In this document: positions 21,519 through 34,479 of the stretch, one piece after another
Layout of the letters: every line of letters starts with the position of its first letter
How positions within the stretch are numbered: position 1 is the stretch's first letter
Assembly: GCA_905250025.1 (NCBI GenBank)
Contig: CAJNOJ010000008.1
Span: forward strand, 682,001-746,000
Reading direction: 5' to 3'
From: Adineta ricciae
Lineage: Eukaryota; Rotifera; Eurotatoria; Adinetida; Adinetidae
DNA: 64,000 nucleotides
The notes under the pieces: generated by a model
What the model saw: the letters and a program-made list of their open reading frames with translations, nothing else
Told to the model about the DNA's origin: nothing
The model's database searches: none
Translations under genes and position numbers: made by a program

Positions 21519-23519
21519 TCAGTTCGGTTCGGCAACTTCTTTCAATTCACGAAGAATACATTGGAAACAATCGAACATAAATTGTCCAAATAACGTTTGT
21601 AGTTTAACTGTTTTCATTGTCGAACGTTTATATTCAAATGCGAAACCTTTATCAACAAGGTAATGTCGTCCGATAGTCGACCAATCAAAATTGGCGATTT
21701 GTTCCGAATCTAATTGACCATTGTCAGTGCATGCGTGTAGACGAAGACGAGTAGGATTCACTGAGAGAACAACATGTCCGTTGTTTTTTCGCGAACTACA
21801 TGGACACGGAGGAAATGTGATTGTATTGTAAATATCAGTCAGACTTTGAGCATATTTGATAAATTCGACTTCATCGAATGTTTTCAATGTTGAACGATGA
21901 TCCATCGTCGAATTTTCAATACTATTCAGTTGATCGACGGCCTATAGAATCATATGAAAGGTGATGAAAGTCCTTTTCAACGACGTGAGAGTCCAAAGTG
22001 AAGAATGAGTCATGATGTACTTACCTGCTGGTAAAGATATTTGCGTGCTAAAGGGTACTTCAGGAGTTGATTTTCGATCACCGGTGCAAAGACAAATTTT
22101 CGCAAGGATAAACAACTCGAATTCGCTGAGCAACAATTCTTTATATAGATTTGATGTGGGAACTCATGTGGGTGAAGTTTTCGTTCTGAATAAGAAAAAG
22201 AGTATCTCATGTATGTTACCACGACAGGAAGCATTAGCCACATACCGAAATTGTAAGCCAGATTTTCGAATAGATAAAAAGAACGTGTACATTGTTTTGG
22301 CAAGCCAATTTTTTCCACGAGAATCTAAAGATATCTTCTATACGACGAACGAACTTTTCGCGCCCTACTTCGTAGGCTTTATCGGCGGAAGAAAACCGTT
22401 TAATCTTCACATTTGACACTGTTCCATCGGGCAAGTTAATTTTAAGTTCGAGATCAATCACAGTCGAGTCAGACTAGAATGGATCAAACGAAATCGCTGA
22501 CAGAACAATGTTCATATTCATAAACCTACTCCGTAAGCATCCGAAAATAAAAATTCTTTTACTATGTCACTATCACCAACGGACCGGACAGAACAAACTA
22601 AATGCGTAGATAATAACATGAGTAATATAAACAAGCTTGTATTCTCTTGTTTACTTTTGTCAAGGTAGTGTTCAAGGCCACGTCGTCTAGCATCTAATTG
22701 CTGATCAGATAATTTGAATAGCCACTTTTTTGGTAAGGGTTCAAATGGAAAATCTGGAAACTCGTGTTTCAATAATTGATGCAATGAATCAAATTCTCGA
22801 TAACGCCTTGAGCATAGGTGACGACCTAAAAAACGACACACTATTGAGAAAATAAGAGTAGTTCAAGCGAGACCGACCAGCGAGATAAATATTGAATACC
22901 TACAAGGATCAATTTTGACACGAATTTCTTTTTTTTTTCCTGTAAACTTACGTGAAATTTTTCACCGTTGAGCTGTAGTTCACTAAAATCCGGTACTGTG
23001 ATTGCTAGCGTACGCCGATCCGTGTAGTCATTAGAAGTTCTATTTGACAGTTCGATTAGAGAACTTCCCATGCGCCTTTCATCACCGTTCGAGCCAATCA
23101 CTGAGAGTCAAACATCAGAAATGTCTTGACAAATTCATATTACTCCTTACCAACGAGATGCAGCTCATCACCGCTCTGCTGAATCAAATCTACAACTTGT
23201 TTGTGTGATGCACCTTCGACTTCGACACCATTTCTGCATTAAAACCAACACTAACATTCACTCAAACAAGGCAAGACTCTCTAACTTACACCTGAAGGAT
23301 TTTATCCCCAATGCAAAGTCCAGCTTGTTCAGCTGCGCTCTGACTAGAAACCGCTGAGACGTGTTGCAGTGGCGCATACAGCTTTCCGTGTATAGATTTG
23401 ATCTGCCCACCCTCAACTACTTGTCCGCGAACGTTAAAACCAAAGCCATCTTGTAGCTTTTTAATACATATTTTTCTCGGCGTAGATTTCGATACTTGAG
23501 TATTTTCTTGAGTACTCAT
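21519..23519 (-). CDS. SNX27: sorting nexin 27 (PDZ-PX-FERM)
   Basis: Ten exons (23290-23519, 23151-23233, 22952-23100, 22878-22899, 22655-22825, 22530-22597, 22369-22473, 22246-22324, 22025-22185, 21519-21941) sum to 1491 nt, 496 residues. [22 protein letters not shown] and [34 protein letters not shown] and [23 protein letters not shown]-like: [50 protein letters not shown]. These follow vertebrate SNX27 in order and spacing. It is the endosomal adaptor that couples PDZ-ligand cargo to Retromer and the WASH complex. Exon 4 is a 22-nt microexon inside the PX domain. An in-frame ATG lies upstream at 23615; the nearer one is preferred because the longer N-terminus is not seen in the family. 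The promoter is shared with histone H3.3. Confidence 0.93.
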
Positions 23520-23834
23520 TACTCGAAATGATTTAATTAGTACTCGGTGAGTTGAAAATCCCTGATATTTCAACGAATTGATCTGATTGGTGGAGAATCG
23601 AACCAATCGGTACATTTGTTATATTTTTAACACGTAAGTGCACATCGAACATTCTTTTTCTTTCTCATCTTTTCTTCGCAATATATTTTTGTCATTGTCA
23701 GTTGTACGTTTTTCTTTCTCTATGTGACAGTATTTTACCTTGTCAAAACATAACTATAATTTATTTTTAGAAACACATCTCTATTCATTTCTTAATCGCA
23801 ATCGTAATCGTAATCGTAGAAAGTTCTGCTTTAA
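23520..23834. promoter_or_regulatory. divergent promoter region of SNX27 and histone H3.3
   Basis: About 315 bp separate the two opposite start codons. A short direct repeat of ATCGTA units sits just before the H3.3 ATG (about 23797-23819), followed by AGAAAGTTCTGC. No TATA box was identified with confidence. Confidence 0.4.
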
Positions 23835-25497
<1,663 letters not shown>

Positions 25498-26110
25498 GAA
25501 GGTGTTTCATAAGGAAATCACGAACAAATTATTGTCCTATATATTAAGACCAACGTCAGCAAAGATATTTTCCTTGTTACAGGTCTTATGAAATACTATA
25601 GGATTGTTTCTGAATATTTTTGTAATCTTTTTTCACGTCTATTTATGCTCTCTTATAGACAAATAAATCAATTGTTTCAGTTTTTTCCACAATAGATTCT
25701 GATCTGTGCAAGAAAGTTCGTGAATCAGTACTAGAAAGACTTCAAAACTGTATTGATGTCAATAGACGTCAATTCAAACGTTTGAATTATATTGTTCTGT
25801 AATCTCACTTTGTATTCATAGTGATGAATATAATAAACTTTCTTTCGATCTTTTCATGTCACGATTTAGAGAAAAAAGTCTTCGAAAATACGTTTCAGTA
25901 ACCTCAGAACATTTTATAGGTCCTGTAACACGAAAAAATCCTTGTTGACATTGATCTTAATATAGAGGACAATAATTTGTTCATGAGTTCTTTATGAGAA
26001 AAAAAGCTTTAAGTAAGCCTCTAGCACTGGTAAAAATAACTGCTCATTCCGTTGCCGTCTAGCCAAGATATTTTAATTTCTTATCGGGCTGTTTTTTATG
26101 AAACACCCTG
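25498..26110 (+). mobile_element. decayed mariner/IS630-like element with long imperfect inverted repeats
   Basis: The two ends are inverted copies of a GGTGTTTCATAA terminus (left 25501-25512; right, read on the minus strand, CAGGGTGTTTCATAAAA ending at 26110), each flanked by TA, the mariner target. Longer subterminal arms also pair: about 25504-25597 resembles the reverse complement of about 25913-26006, including AACAAATTATTGTCCT. Inside, about 25692-25802 (+) reads KKVRESVLERLQNCID and VNRRQFKRLN before a stop, which looks like the C-terminal end of a mariner-type transposase. The catalytic DDE part is missing, so the copy is not autonomous. Confidence 0.6.
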
Positions 26111-26257
26111 TACATGTTTTTAATTACTAAAATTTTGCGCTTTCGTGCATCCTGCTGTCGTAGTCTAATTTCTGTTGTGCAAATCGACTTTCTATGATAC
26201 TAATCAGTCCTCCATCCACAACTACTATCAGTTATGCATCTCAACTTTTTCCAGGCT

Positions 26258-27941
26258 ATGGGAGGTTTTAATGTCAAAAATATAAGTACACTCAATCCTG
26301 GATACATTTGCCCTCAGTGTTCATTGGTAATACACGATCCTGTGCAACTCAGCGAATGTGGTCATCGCCAATGTCAGTCGTGCACTCCGATTGAGCAACA
26401 GTAACTATTTCTATCGCCTCACATTCCTCCATAAGTTTCGATATTTAGAGCAACAATCACATGCTCTGTATGTCAAACACAAACACGAACACATCAGGTA
26501 AGACGTCGTTATCTATCTTCTTGAACACATACATTTCAAAATCGTTAGCTAATGATCGATCGAGGTTTTAAAACTGAGATGCAATCACTACCCATCGAAT
26601 GCATCCTATGCTCCTGGTCAGGACAGCTACGAGACTATCAGGTATGTTCTCCATATCCATTTCTCCTTCTCTCTTTCTCCTCATATCCTTTTCAGCAACA
26701 CTTCACCCTACTTCATCCACATCCCATCTGTCCACACTGCAATCAATCATTCCAATCGTTACAACACTTCAACCAACATCATCTTCAACAATGTCAACAA
26801 CGCCACCAACTCTCTATCGATTGTCTCCTCAAACCGTTTGGATGTCATCAACAAGTAAGCACGCTTTCATTCTTCATTCTCTACTATTATAAACAAACGA
26901 CTGAACTCGTCTAGATCGCTCGCGATGAAAAACAACAGCACTACCTGTCTGAACAACATCAGCAGGCTGCGGTCACACTTCTCCGGCAAATCATTGCACA
27001 ACGACAACAACAGAGTGATGCCTCGATCTCATGTCTTCCACAAGATATCGAAGACATGCTCGATGTTTTGACCGATACCATCGAGACGTTGATGAAAGAT
27101 GAACAACGCCTGTCTCGTGATTCACTTCACATGCAACTTCGACTGCAGACACTAGTCGAATATGCGCCACAACTCAAACTATCCGTTCAAGAATCACAAT
27201 CGCATCTCGATGCCATCAAACTCAACTTTGCTGTTCTCAATCAAGACCTGCAATCGCTCAACGACAAAATCAGCAATAGCCAATTTGTCTCGTATGATGG
27301 CACACTCATCTGGAAGATCACTGGTTTCCAGGAAAAGATGAGTAAGTAGAAGTGTTTTGTGGACGAGAGAATATGAATCTGATACACATTGTGTTTGTTC
27401 ACTTATAGATGATGCAAGATCAGAGAGACAAACATCGATCTATTCGCCACCGTTCTATTCGTCGCTGGAGGGATACAAGATGAGACTTCGCTTATACCTC
27501 AACGGTGATGGGAATGCTCGACAAACTCATCTTTCGCTTTTCTTCGTTCTGATGCGCGGTGCGAACGATGCAGTACTGAAGTTTCCGTTCACGTACAAGG
27601 TGACATTCTGTTTGTTTGATCAGAGTGGTCGAGGTCGACACGTCATCGATTCGTTTCGACCGGATGTTCGATCGAACAGTTTTCAACGGCCTCGATCTGA
27701 AATGAACATTGCCAGTGGCATACCCAAGTTCTTGCCATTGTCGGCTCTGGAAGGCGAGAACAACGGATATGTTGTAGACGACACCGTGTTCATCAAGGTG
27801 TTAGTTGACTTCGGTGAGATGAGGAAGGAGCTACTGCCTTATGCGATGAGTCTGAATCCTGGTGTGCCAACATACATTCAACAAATCATGATTCGGCAAG
27901 AAGCAGAGCGGCGGGCTCAGCAGCAAAGTTCAAATCTTTGA
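26258..27941 (+). CDS. TRAF-type protein A (RING, TRAF zinc fingers, coiled coil, MATH)
   Basis: Six exons (26258-26400, 26449-26497, 26549-26641, 26696-26854, 26915-27341, 27409-27941) sum to 1404 nt, 467 residues. A split RING opens the protein (YICPQCSLVIHDPVQL, ECGHRQCQSC, then TCSVCQTQTRTHQ). Two zinc fingers of TRAF type follow (IECILCSWSG, ICPHCNQSFQ with later His residues), then a coiled coil of about 120 residues and a C-terminal MATH/TRAF-C domain (YDGTLIWKITGFQ, GYKMRLRLYLNGDGNARQTH, RPRSEMNIASGIPKF). By family, an adaptor and probable E3 ubiquitin ligase that trimerises and binds receptor tails at the membrane. Exons 3-6 and their introns are nearly identical to TRAF gene B in inverted orientation, whereas the RING exons differ. 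Confidence 0.92.
26549..27915 (+). repeat. inverted repeat arm 1 (pairs with 30068-31432)
   Basis: From the third exon of TRAF A to about 25 bp before its stop codon, exons and introns alike match the reverse complement of TRAF B with only scattered substitutions and small indels in a CT-rich intron. Similarity ends abruptly at both sides. The spacer of about 2.15 kb holds the kinase gene. Confidence 0.85.
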
Positions 27942-28668
27942 AATATTTTTTTGCTTTATTAAACAACGAATATAATCACGGCACCCGGCATAATTCGGCA
28001 CAATCGTTACCAAATGCTTTTCTCGTTTGTTTCGAATAATCATGCATTTTTGTTTTCAAGAAATTAATAAAGAATTTGTCTCGTTTACTGAATTTTTTAA
28101 TTGTTGTATCTTTAAAATCAAATAAATAATGTTTTCTATATTCGAAATCGCAAAACTGAAATAGTGTATAAATTACCTTTGATGATGTGCCTTATCTTGG
28201 TTTTGTCAGAATAGCGACGTGATGATGTCGCCAAATGAATGAAAGGGAGTTGATCCAAATATACGACGCGTGACATATGGGGATTAGACGTAATTGAGTT
28301 TTGGAAAAGAATACAACATTTATGGATGATCACAGTTCGTATTCAGAAAGAGAAAAGAGCGCATGCTAAGTAATATTTTGACATTGCCAGATCCTTAGCG
28401 AACTACAATGATATTCTAGTTTCGTATAAATTTCAACTGGTTAGCTCAAGTCAATATGAAAATCTTTCGCCTGCAGACGAATACAAAATTTCACTAGGTT
28501 CCCTGTTTGTAACGGCAATACTTAGATAGTTGTCACGCAAACGTTACTGATAAGAAAAAAAGTATACTTCGGAATTGTTTTATAGTGAGTGTGTGCTCGA
28601 GGAATACCAGAAATAAAGCGTCAGTGATCATCACTGGATTACTTTATTTAATTTACGGAGATAAAGTC
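27942..28668. other. intergenic, no gene seen
   Basis: Sequence between the TRAF A stop and the 3' end of the kinase gene. An AATAAA-type signal lies near 28066. No supported gene. Confidence 0.45.
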
Positions 28669-29556
28669 TTACGAGTTGTTGTTTAAGGAAGAAACAGCAG
28701 TTTGCCATTCGCTCAGAAACTCTGTTACATGTTGGTGACGCTCAAGTGGATTTGGTGCAACAGCTTTTAGAGCTATAGTGTACAAATCTTCATTTGCATC
28801 CCAACATGAGAAAGAACGGTCAAGTTCGCCACCAAGCAAACCAAAAGCGCAAGCACCCATTCGAAAAATATTCGTTCGATGATCGAGTACTGCATCTGGT
28901 TGATTCTCTTCCGGTGCTAAATAACGAGCAGAGCCCCATGGTGGTTGATGTGGTTGGCAGGGTATTTGTTCGAAAAAGTCAATATCACATATCTTAAGTA
29001 CATTTGTTTGAAAATTGTACAAAATACTGCCGTCATAGAAATCAATTGACACGTAACCACGACGATCAGCATACTCGAGTAGAGTAAAAATAGCATCCAG
29101 TGCAGCTAAACGTTGTTTGAGTGGAAGTTGCCGGAAGCGATAGAAAGGTGATCGAACATCGGTATATTTTGCTGGTGGTGGATAGGACCAATGTGGATGA
29201 AGGCATTCGCTATTTTCGAACCATGGATAAACTACAGTAAAACCGTGTGGCGTTGAAAATGAATGAATTATCGGAATAAGATGTTCATGCGGTTGAAGAT
29301 CTGTATAGACTTTAACTGCTCGACGAAGACGCGATATTGCTTCTTGGCAGTCACCGTCGAAATGCTCAGGACGTACGCCTGCGTATTTAACAAAAACGCG
29401 TTGACTAGATTGGATATCAATAGAACCAAACGATAAATTGCCGGAATCTTGCTGGTCAAAGATACAGAATGGATGCGTAAAATGTTCATTAAACCAACTA
29501 AAATCGTGTTCTTCACGCAATCGAACGCTAAATCCGCCTATATTACACAAGATCAT
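28669..29556 (-). CDS. bacterial-type serine/threonine protein kinase
   Basis: An intronless frame of 295 residues from ATG (29554-29556). Kinase landmarks are VFVKYAG (candidate ATP-binding Lys57), SIDFYDGSILYNF in the catalytic-loop position (Asp172), CDIDFF (191-195) where eukaryotic kinases have DFG, and WGSARYLAPEE in the activation/APE position. The end follows the kinase C-lobe (NIFRMGACAFGLLGGE, RSFSCWDANEDLY). The combination DFYDGSIxY + CDIDFF + WGSxRYxxPEE is, from memory, that of small free-standing kinases of Firmicutes and related bacteria, not of animal kinases. A TATAAAAG motif lies about 45 bp upstream. It is therefore a candidate transferred gene that has gained a eukaryotic promoter. 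It lies between the arms of the TRAF inverted repeat. The substrate is unknown. Confidence 0.75.
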   Translation of the reverse strand: MILCNIGGFSVRLREEHDFSWFNEHFTHPFCIFDQQDSGNLSFGSIDIQSSQRVFVKYAGVRPEHFDGDCQEAISRLRRAVKVYTDLQPHEHLIPIIHSFSTPHGFTVVYPWFENSECLHPHWSYPPPAKYTDVRSPFYRFRQLPLKQRLAALDAIFTLLEYADRRGYVSIDFYDGSILYNFQTNVLKICDIDFFEQIPCQPHQPPWGSARYLAPEENQPDAVLDHRTNIFRMGACAFGLLGGELDRSFSCWDANEDLYTIALKAVAPNPLERHQHVTEFLSEWQTAVSSLNNNS

Positions 29557-29597
29557 TAGAGAGAACACTAAAAATATTTAATGCTATATAGTATACA

Positions 29598-29606
29598 CTT
29601 TTATAG
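29598..29606 (-). promoter_or_regulatory. TATA box of the kinase gene
   Basis: CTATAAAAG on the minus strand about 45 bp before the kinase ATG. The position fits a TATA box with a very short 5' leader. Assigned by motif and distance only. Confidence 0.4.
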
Positions 29607-30041
29607 AAGTGGATCAAATCCGAAGCAAATACAGCAGAAAAGAAGCAGCGACAACGCAACGAACTTGGTTGGTGTTACTAGTCAACCAATACGCTCCAGC
29701 TTAAAAACCTTCGGTTTGGTTTATTCAATTGGGGTCTTACAAGAATACGATTCGACCCATCAGACAGTGTTCTTTCTTTCATACTGGAATTTTGTTAATT
29801 TTAATCGAATCACTCACGCCAAATCCATCTCTTTAGGGCGCATAACCGATCAAAACCTCATTCTTAAACGCTATTGTGTTAGTGAGGTTCTTTGTATATA
29901 TCGCACAGACCAACAAGCATATCTTATTCTGGATTAAACTTTATATAGAAATCAGTTAAACTTTTGTGGTGTCTCGGCTAGAATTATAATCACAAGCTTC
30001 ATAATTCGCCTTGGTGTCCTAGACTTTCTTTGTATTCAGAA
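29607..30041. other. intergenic, no gene seen
   Basis: Promoter side of the kinase and 3' side of TRAF B. A 118-codon plus-strand frame (29581-29937) overlaps the kinase promoter and has no family signal. Confidence 0.45.
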
Positions 30042-31732
30042 TTAAACGGTTGATCCTTCTTGCACCCGCTGCTCTGCTTCTTGCCGAATCATGATTTGTT
30101 GAATATATGTTGGCACACCAGGATTCAGACTCATCGCATAAGGCAGTAGCTCCTCCCTCATCTCACCGAAGTCAACTAACACCTTGATGAACACGGTGTC
30201 GTCTACAACATATCCGTTGTTCTCGCCTTCCAGAGCCGACAATGGCAAGAACTTGGGTATGCCACTGGCAATGTTCATTTCAGATCGAGGCCGTTGAAAA
30301 CTGTTCGATCGAACATCCGGTCGAAACGAATCGATGACGTGTCGACCTCGACCACTCTGATCAAACAAACAGAATGTCACCTTGTACGTGAACGGAAACT
30401 TCAGTACTGCATCGTTCGCACCGCGCATCAGAACGAAGAAAAGCGAAAGATGAGTTTGTCGAGCATTCCCATCACCGTTGAGGTATAAGCGAAGTCTCAT
30501 CTTGTATCCCGCCAGCGACGAATAGAACGCTGGCGAGTAGAGCGATGTTTGTCTCTCTAATCTTGCATCATCTATAAGTGAACAAGCGCAATGTGTATCA
30601 CATTCATATTCTCTCGCCCACAAAACACTTCTACTTACTCATCTTTTCCTGGAAACCAGTGATCTTCCAAATGAGTGTGCCATCATACGAGACATATTGG
30701 CTATTGCTGACTTTGTCGTTGAGCGATCGCAGCTCTTGATTGAGAACAGCAAAGTTGATCTTGATGGCATCGAGATGCGATTGTGATTCTTGAACGGACA
30801 GTTTGAGTTGTGGCGCATATTCGACTAGTGTCTGCAGTCGAAGTTGCATGTGAAGTGAATCACGAGACAGGCGTTCTTCATCTTTCATCAACGTCTCGAT
30901 AGTATCGGTCAAAACATCGAGCATGTCTTCGATATCTTGTGGAAGACATGAGATCGAAGCATCACTCTGTTGTTGTCGTTGTGCGATGATTTGCCGGACA
31001 AGTGTGACCGCAGCCTGCTGATGTTGTTCAGATAGGTAGTGCTGTTGTTTTTCATCGCGAGCGATCTAGACGAGTTCAGTCGTTTGTTTATAATAGCAGA
31101 GAATGAAGAATGAAAGTGTGCTTACTTGTTGATGACATCCAAACGGTTTGAGGAGACAATCGATAGAGAGTTGGTGGCGTTGGGGACATTGTTGAAGATG
31201 ATGTTGGTTGAAGTGTTGTAACGATTGGAATGATTGATTGCAGTGTGGACAGATGGGATGTGGATGAAGTAGGGTGAAGTGTTGCTGAAAAGGATATGAG
31301 GAGAGAGAGAGAGAGGGGGGGAATGGATATGGAGAACATACCTGATAGTCTCGCAGTTGTCCTGACCAGGAGCATAGGATGCATTCGATGGGTAGTGATT
31401 GCATCTCAGTTTTAAAACCTCGATCAATCATCAGCTAAAGGACATTATTGAAGAACGCTTTATAATATGCTCCGGAAAAGTACTTGTCGCTTGGTCGCTT
31501 GGACGCCGCATTTTGGACAATTTATTGTGTCACTAAATGAAGGTTAGTAAAAGCAACAGTAAGTTTGAGTGATAAAGAAAAAAGTTAACTTTTTTTGAAT
31601 ATCTATGCATGATTGGCATTGCCGATGGCCACATGTGCTGAGCTGCAATGGTTCATGAAGAACTAATAAACATGCAGGACAAAGGTATCTCGGATCGAGA
31701 GTATCTTTGTTTTTCGTGTCATAGCCAACCAT
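30042..31732 (-). CDS. TRAF-type protein B (RING, TRAF zinc fingers, coiled coil, MATH)
   Basis: Same architecture and exon order as TRAF A. RING exon 1 reads LDPRYLCPACLLVLHEPLQL and TCGHRQCQSCIDIQ, and exon 2 DTINCPKCGVQATKRQ. Zinc-finger, coiled-coil and MATH exons follow and differ from A by only a few residues (for example SIYSPPFYSSLEGY in A is SLYSPAFYSSLAGY here, and MRKELL is MREELL). About 466 residues. The last few residues (after EAEQRV) differ from A. The start codon (31730-31732) gives MVGYDTKNKDTLDP and aligns with the start of A (MGGFNVKNISTLNP). All joins are phase-consistent, so this copy appears functional. It is probably a cytoplasmic adaptor/E3 ligase like A but with its own RING. 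Confidence 0.9.
30068..31432 (-). repeat. inverted repeat arm 2 (pairs with 26549-27915)
   Basis: Reverse-complement copy of arm 1, including introns such as the one that follows the MATH-initiating exon. The arm stops at the acceptor of exon 3 on one side and inside the last codons on the other, so RING exons and 3' flanks are not part of it. Confidence 0.85.
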
Positions 31733-34479
31733 CGACGTACTTCTAGGATTGGATGATAAAAAGATAATAGAAATACCAACGTTCAAGGGCTATGTGTATC
31801 TTCTTTCTGTGGCAGTGTATTATGACGACATCCACAACATTTTAATCGAGTGGCAGAGTGCCTTTATTTCCGTTAGCTCTTTTTATGCATGAAAGTCTAT
31901 TTTCGGAACTGAACTATTTTACACACCTAGGCGGTGTCTATTCTTCGGCTTATGTATGAATCTAAGACCTGACTTGATGGTTATAGTCTGCACTTATCGC
32001 GTTAGCGTCGAGTGGATATTCCGTTACTTGGAAAATTCCAAGAACTAAACATGGGAAATTTATTCATTTTAGAGTGGTAGACTAATCTCTGTTTGCTGTA
32101 TATATATATTATCCAATCGTAATCAAGGTGGATATGAAGAGTAGTTTCTATGATATAGTAAGTTTTGTTTTATATTTATTCGTATCAAAATGTGAATTTA
32201 TCACAAAGATATCTAGAAATCGATTTTTTGTATCTACCAATCACATTCTATTTTGCTCCAATCTGTACGAACGCAAATATGGACATGTGTAGGTCAACGA
32301 AATCAAAGAAGAGCACATAGTTTATCACCGAGGAATCCATCAGAAACAATACTAGTTGTCCGTAGTGTGTGCAGTTAGGCAGAACTCTAGAAAGATTTTT
32401 TCTCGTTGTTCTTCTTTTAATTACATTGAGGGTTATATAATTCACGAAAAACGCAAATAGATTTTCACCAGTTAGGACAATATACAATATGAGATTGAAG
32501 CTTTTTCATAGAAAGCGAAAAGATAGTGAGTTTTTTAAATATCTTATTTTACTCAAGAATAAATGAGGACTGAAACTCATTCTGAAACAGGAAGCACGCC
32601 CACCAATGTCGCACTCTTGGTGCAACAGTTTTTACTCAAGCAAGACAATGCATATCTTCAATGAGCATCGAGCGAAGTCATAAAACACTTGGATACGTTC
32701 TTCGAAAGCACCTACTGTTTTCTCTCAACTTAGCTGCATCTATAGACTATTGAGTCGAGCACGATCATTCTCATTTATATAGATGATCCCCTTACAAAAT
32801 AACATTGTACCACGATGTGGGATAATAAAAATCTGTGTCATGAACTATGATGCATAATATAAAACAATGTTATTTATATAAATATTTGAAGAGACAACAC
32901 GATGCAACACTATCCCCATTATTTGTCGAAGATTTCATTAGTACCTATGCCACGATTTTGATTATGACGCACGATAATATGTCATTAAACAAACGTTATG
33001 CAAATGTCGATGAAATATTACCATGTATCCTCATTGAGAGTCATTTTCATCAACAGAGTCCTTTCTCCTCTCAAAATTTTGGTAAAGAATCTGCTTCAAC
33101 ACCATACTGTATATTGCCTTCAAAAACAATTAGTCTTCATCGCATTTGTTCGTTTTAACTAGAAAATCTCTGTGTAGTCACATTTTAGATTAGGTAGTCA
33201 AAATGGTAGGTGTCAAGAACAGCGGGCGATGACTACTGTGTATTTCACAATGCCTATAAATAACCTACAGAAATCTCTTACTAGCGCATAGAAACAAATA
33301 AAATTTGCTGTGTACTTACCAAAATGTGGAATTGACTGAAATTACTCATTGAAAGTCATTTGCCATTTTAAAGTCAGCACTATTTGGCACGAATCATCGT
33401 AACGTAGGCCGGCTGAATAATACCACGCAAAGCATGTCCACTGTGTTTTGCTGAGTCATATCAGAATATGACGTCACTTGTCATGTAGAAGAGAAAAAAA
33501 TATACGTAAATTTTGTTTTGACGAATTAATTATATTATTCTCAATGTTTATATATAATCTTAGAGGCATTACACTTATACTCCGATGAGTGGTGATATTC
33601 TATGGCCGTCGATAGTTTAGAATGTAATGGCTGATGATTCATAAAGCGTATTCGAATAGACGAACAATTATTTAGTCACGTAAAAGTTTTCGATGAGAGA
33701 ATCATCTCATGCACGTTTTTTCATCCAAATTCGTTCTTCGGATATCTACTGTTTTTTAAATAGCCACCGTAAGACAATATCTAACACACAGTTTATCAAT
33801 GGCCGCGAATTTACTGCCATCTGTTACACCAGCGCTTCTGGTGCCATATTGCTTTGTCATTAAAACGATACTCATGCCTGACTGACCAACTCAACTTGAA
33901 GTACAATGTCGTCTTAGTATAATATCTGGCCTTGGTGTAGAACTTGCAGTCTCAAATTAAGATTACCATTTCAAGCAGTGGCTGTTCGAAATGAGTTCAA
34001 AGCAGATGATAGCGCCAGTCGTCATCATTCGCGTAGCTTTTGTTGAGTCTAGCGGCAAAACAACATTGGATCCGTTACAAACTACTTACTGTAGAGCACG
34101 ACGTTTATTATTGAGATTAATCCAGTTGAGTTTTGCATACATGGTCGACAACTTGGCAATATTGTTAAAGTTCAAAAGCGTTTGACCGCATGCACAAAAT
34201 AAAAAGAGATCTTTTTTTGAGAACTCAACCCGAAAGAAGAGAGTATCCGTGTGAAGATCAAGCAAATCAATTCAAAAATATCTATAGACAGTAAGGTAGT
34301 TAGAATAACAGTCTCAACAAGTTTTAGAGTTTCAAATATGGAAGGATGGCCCATTTTAACGACGAATGAATTAACGATATTCGGTAAAAACAAAATTGGT
34401 TATCACTGAGAAAAATCATAATGTGTGAATTTCTAAGTCGATTGAACTCTTGGATTTCATGTTTGTCAAAAGCCATCGT
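31733..34479. other. gene-poor region
   Basis: About 2.7 kb of AT-rich sequence upstream of TRAF B. Short open frames exist on both strands but none has family similarity or consistent splicing. Confidence 0.45.

Noticed and set aside
23520..23615. N-terminal extension of SNX27 resembling a mitochondrial presequence
   Set aside because: In-frame upstream ATG exists, but SNX27 is endosomal and the extension is not seen in the family; probably 5' leader.
27492..27686. Frames antisense to the TRAF MATH exons
   Set aside because: Appear identically in both TRAF copies only because the coding strand is conserved; shadows of the real gene.
29581..29937. 118-codon plus-strand frame
   Set aside because: Lies over the kinase promoter, opposite strand, without any motif.
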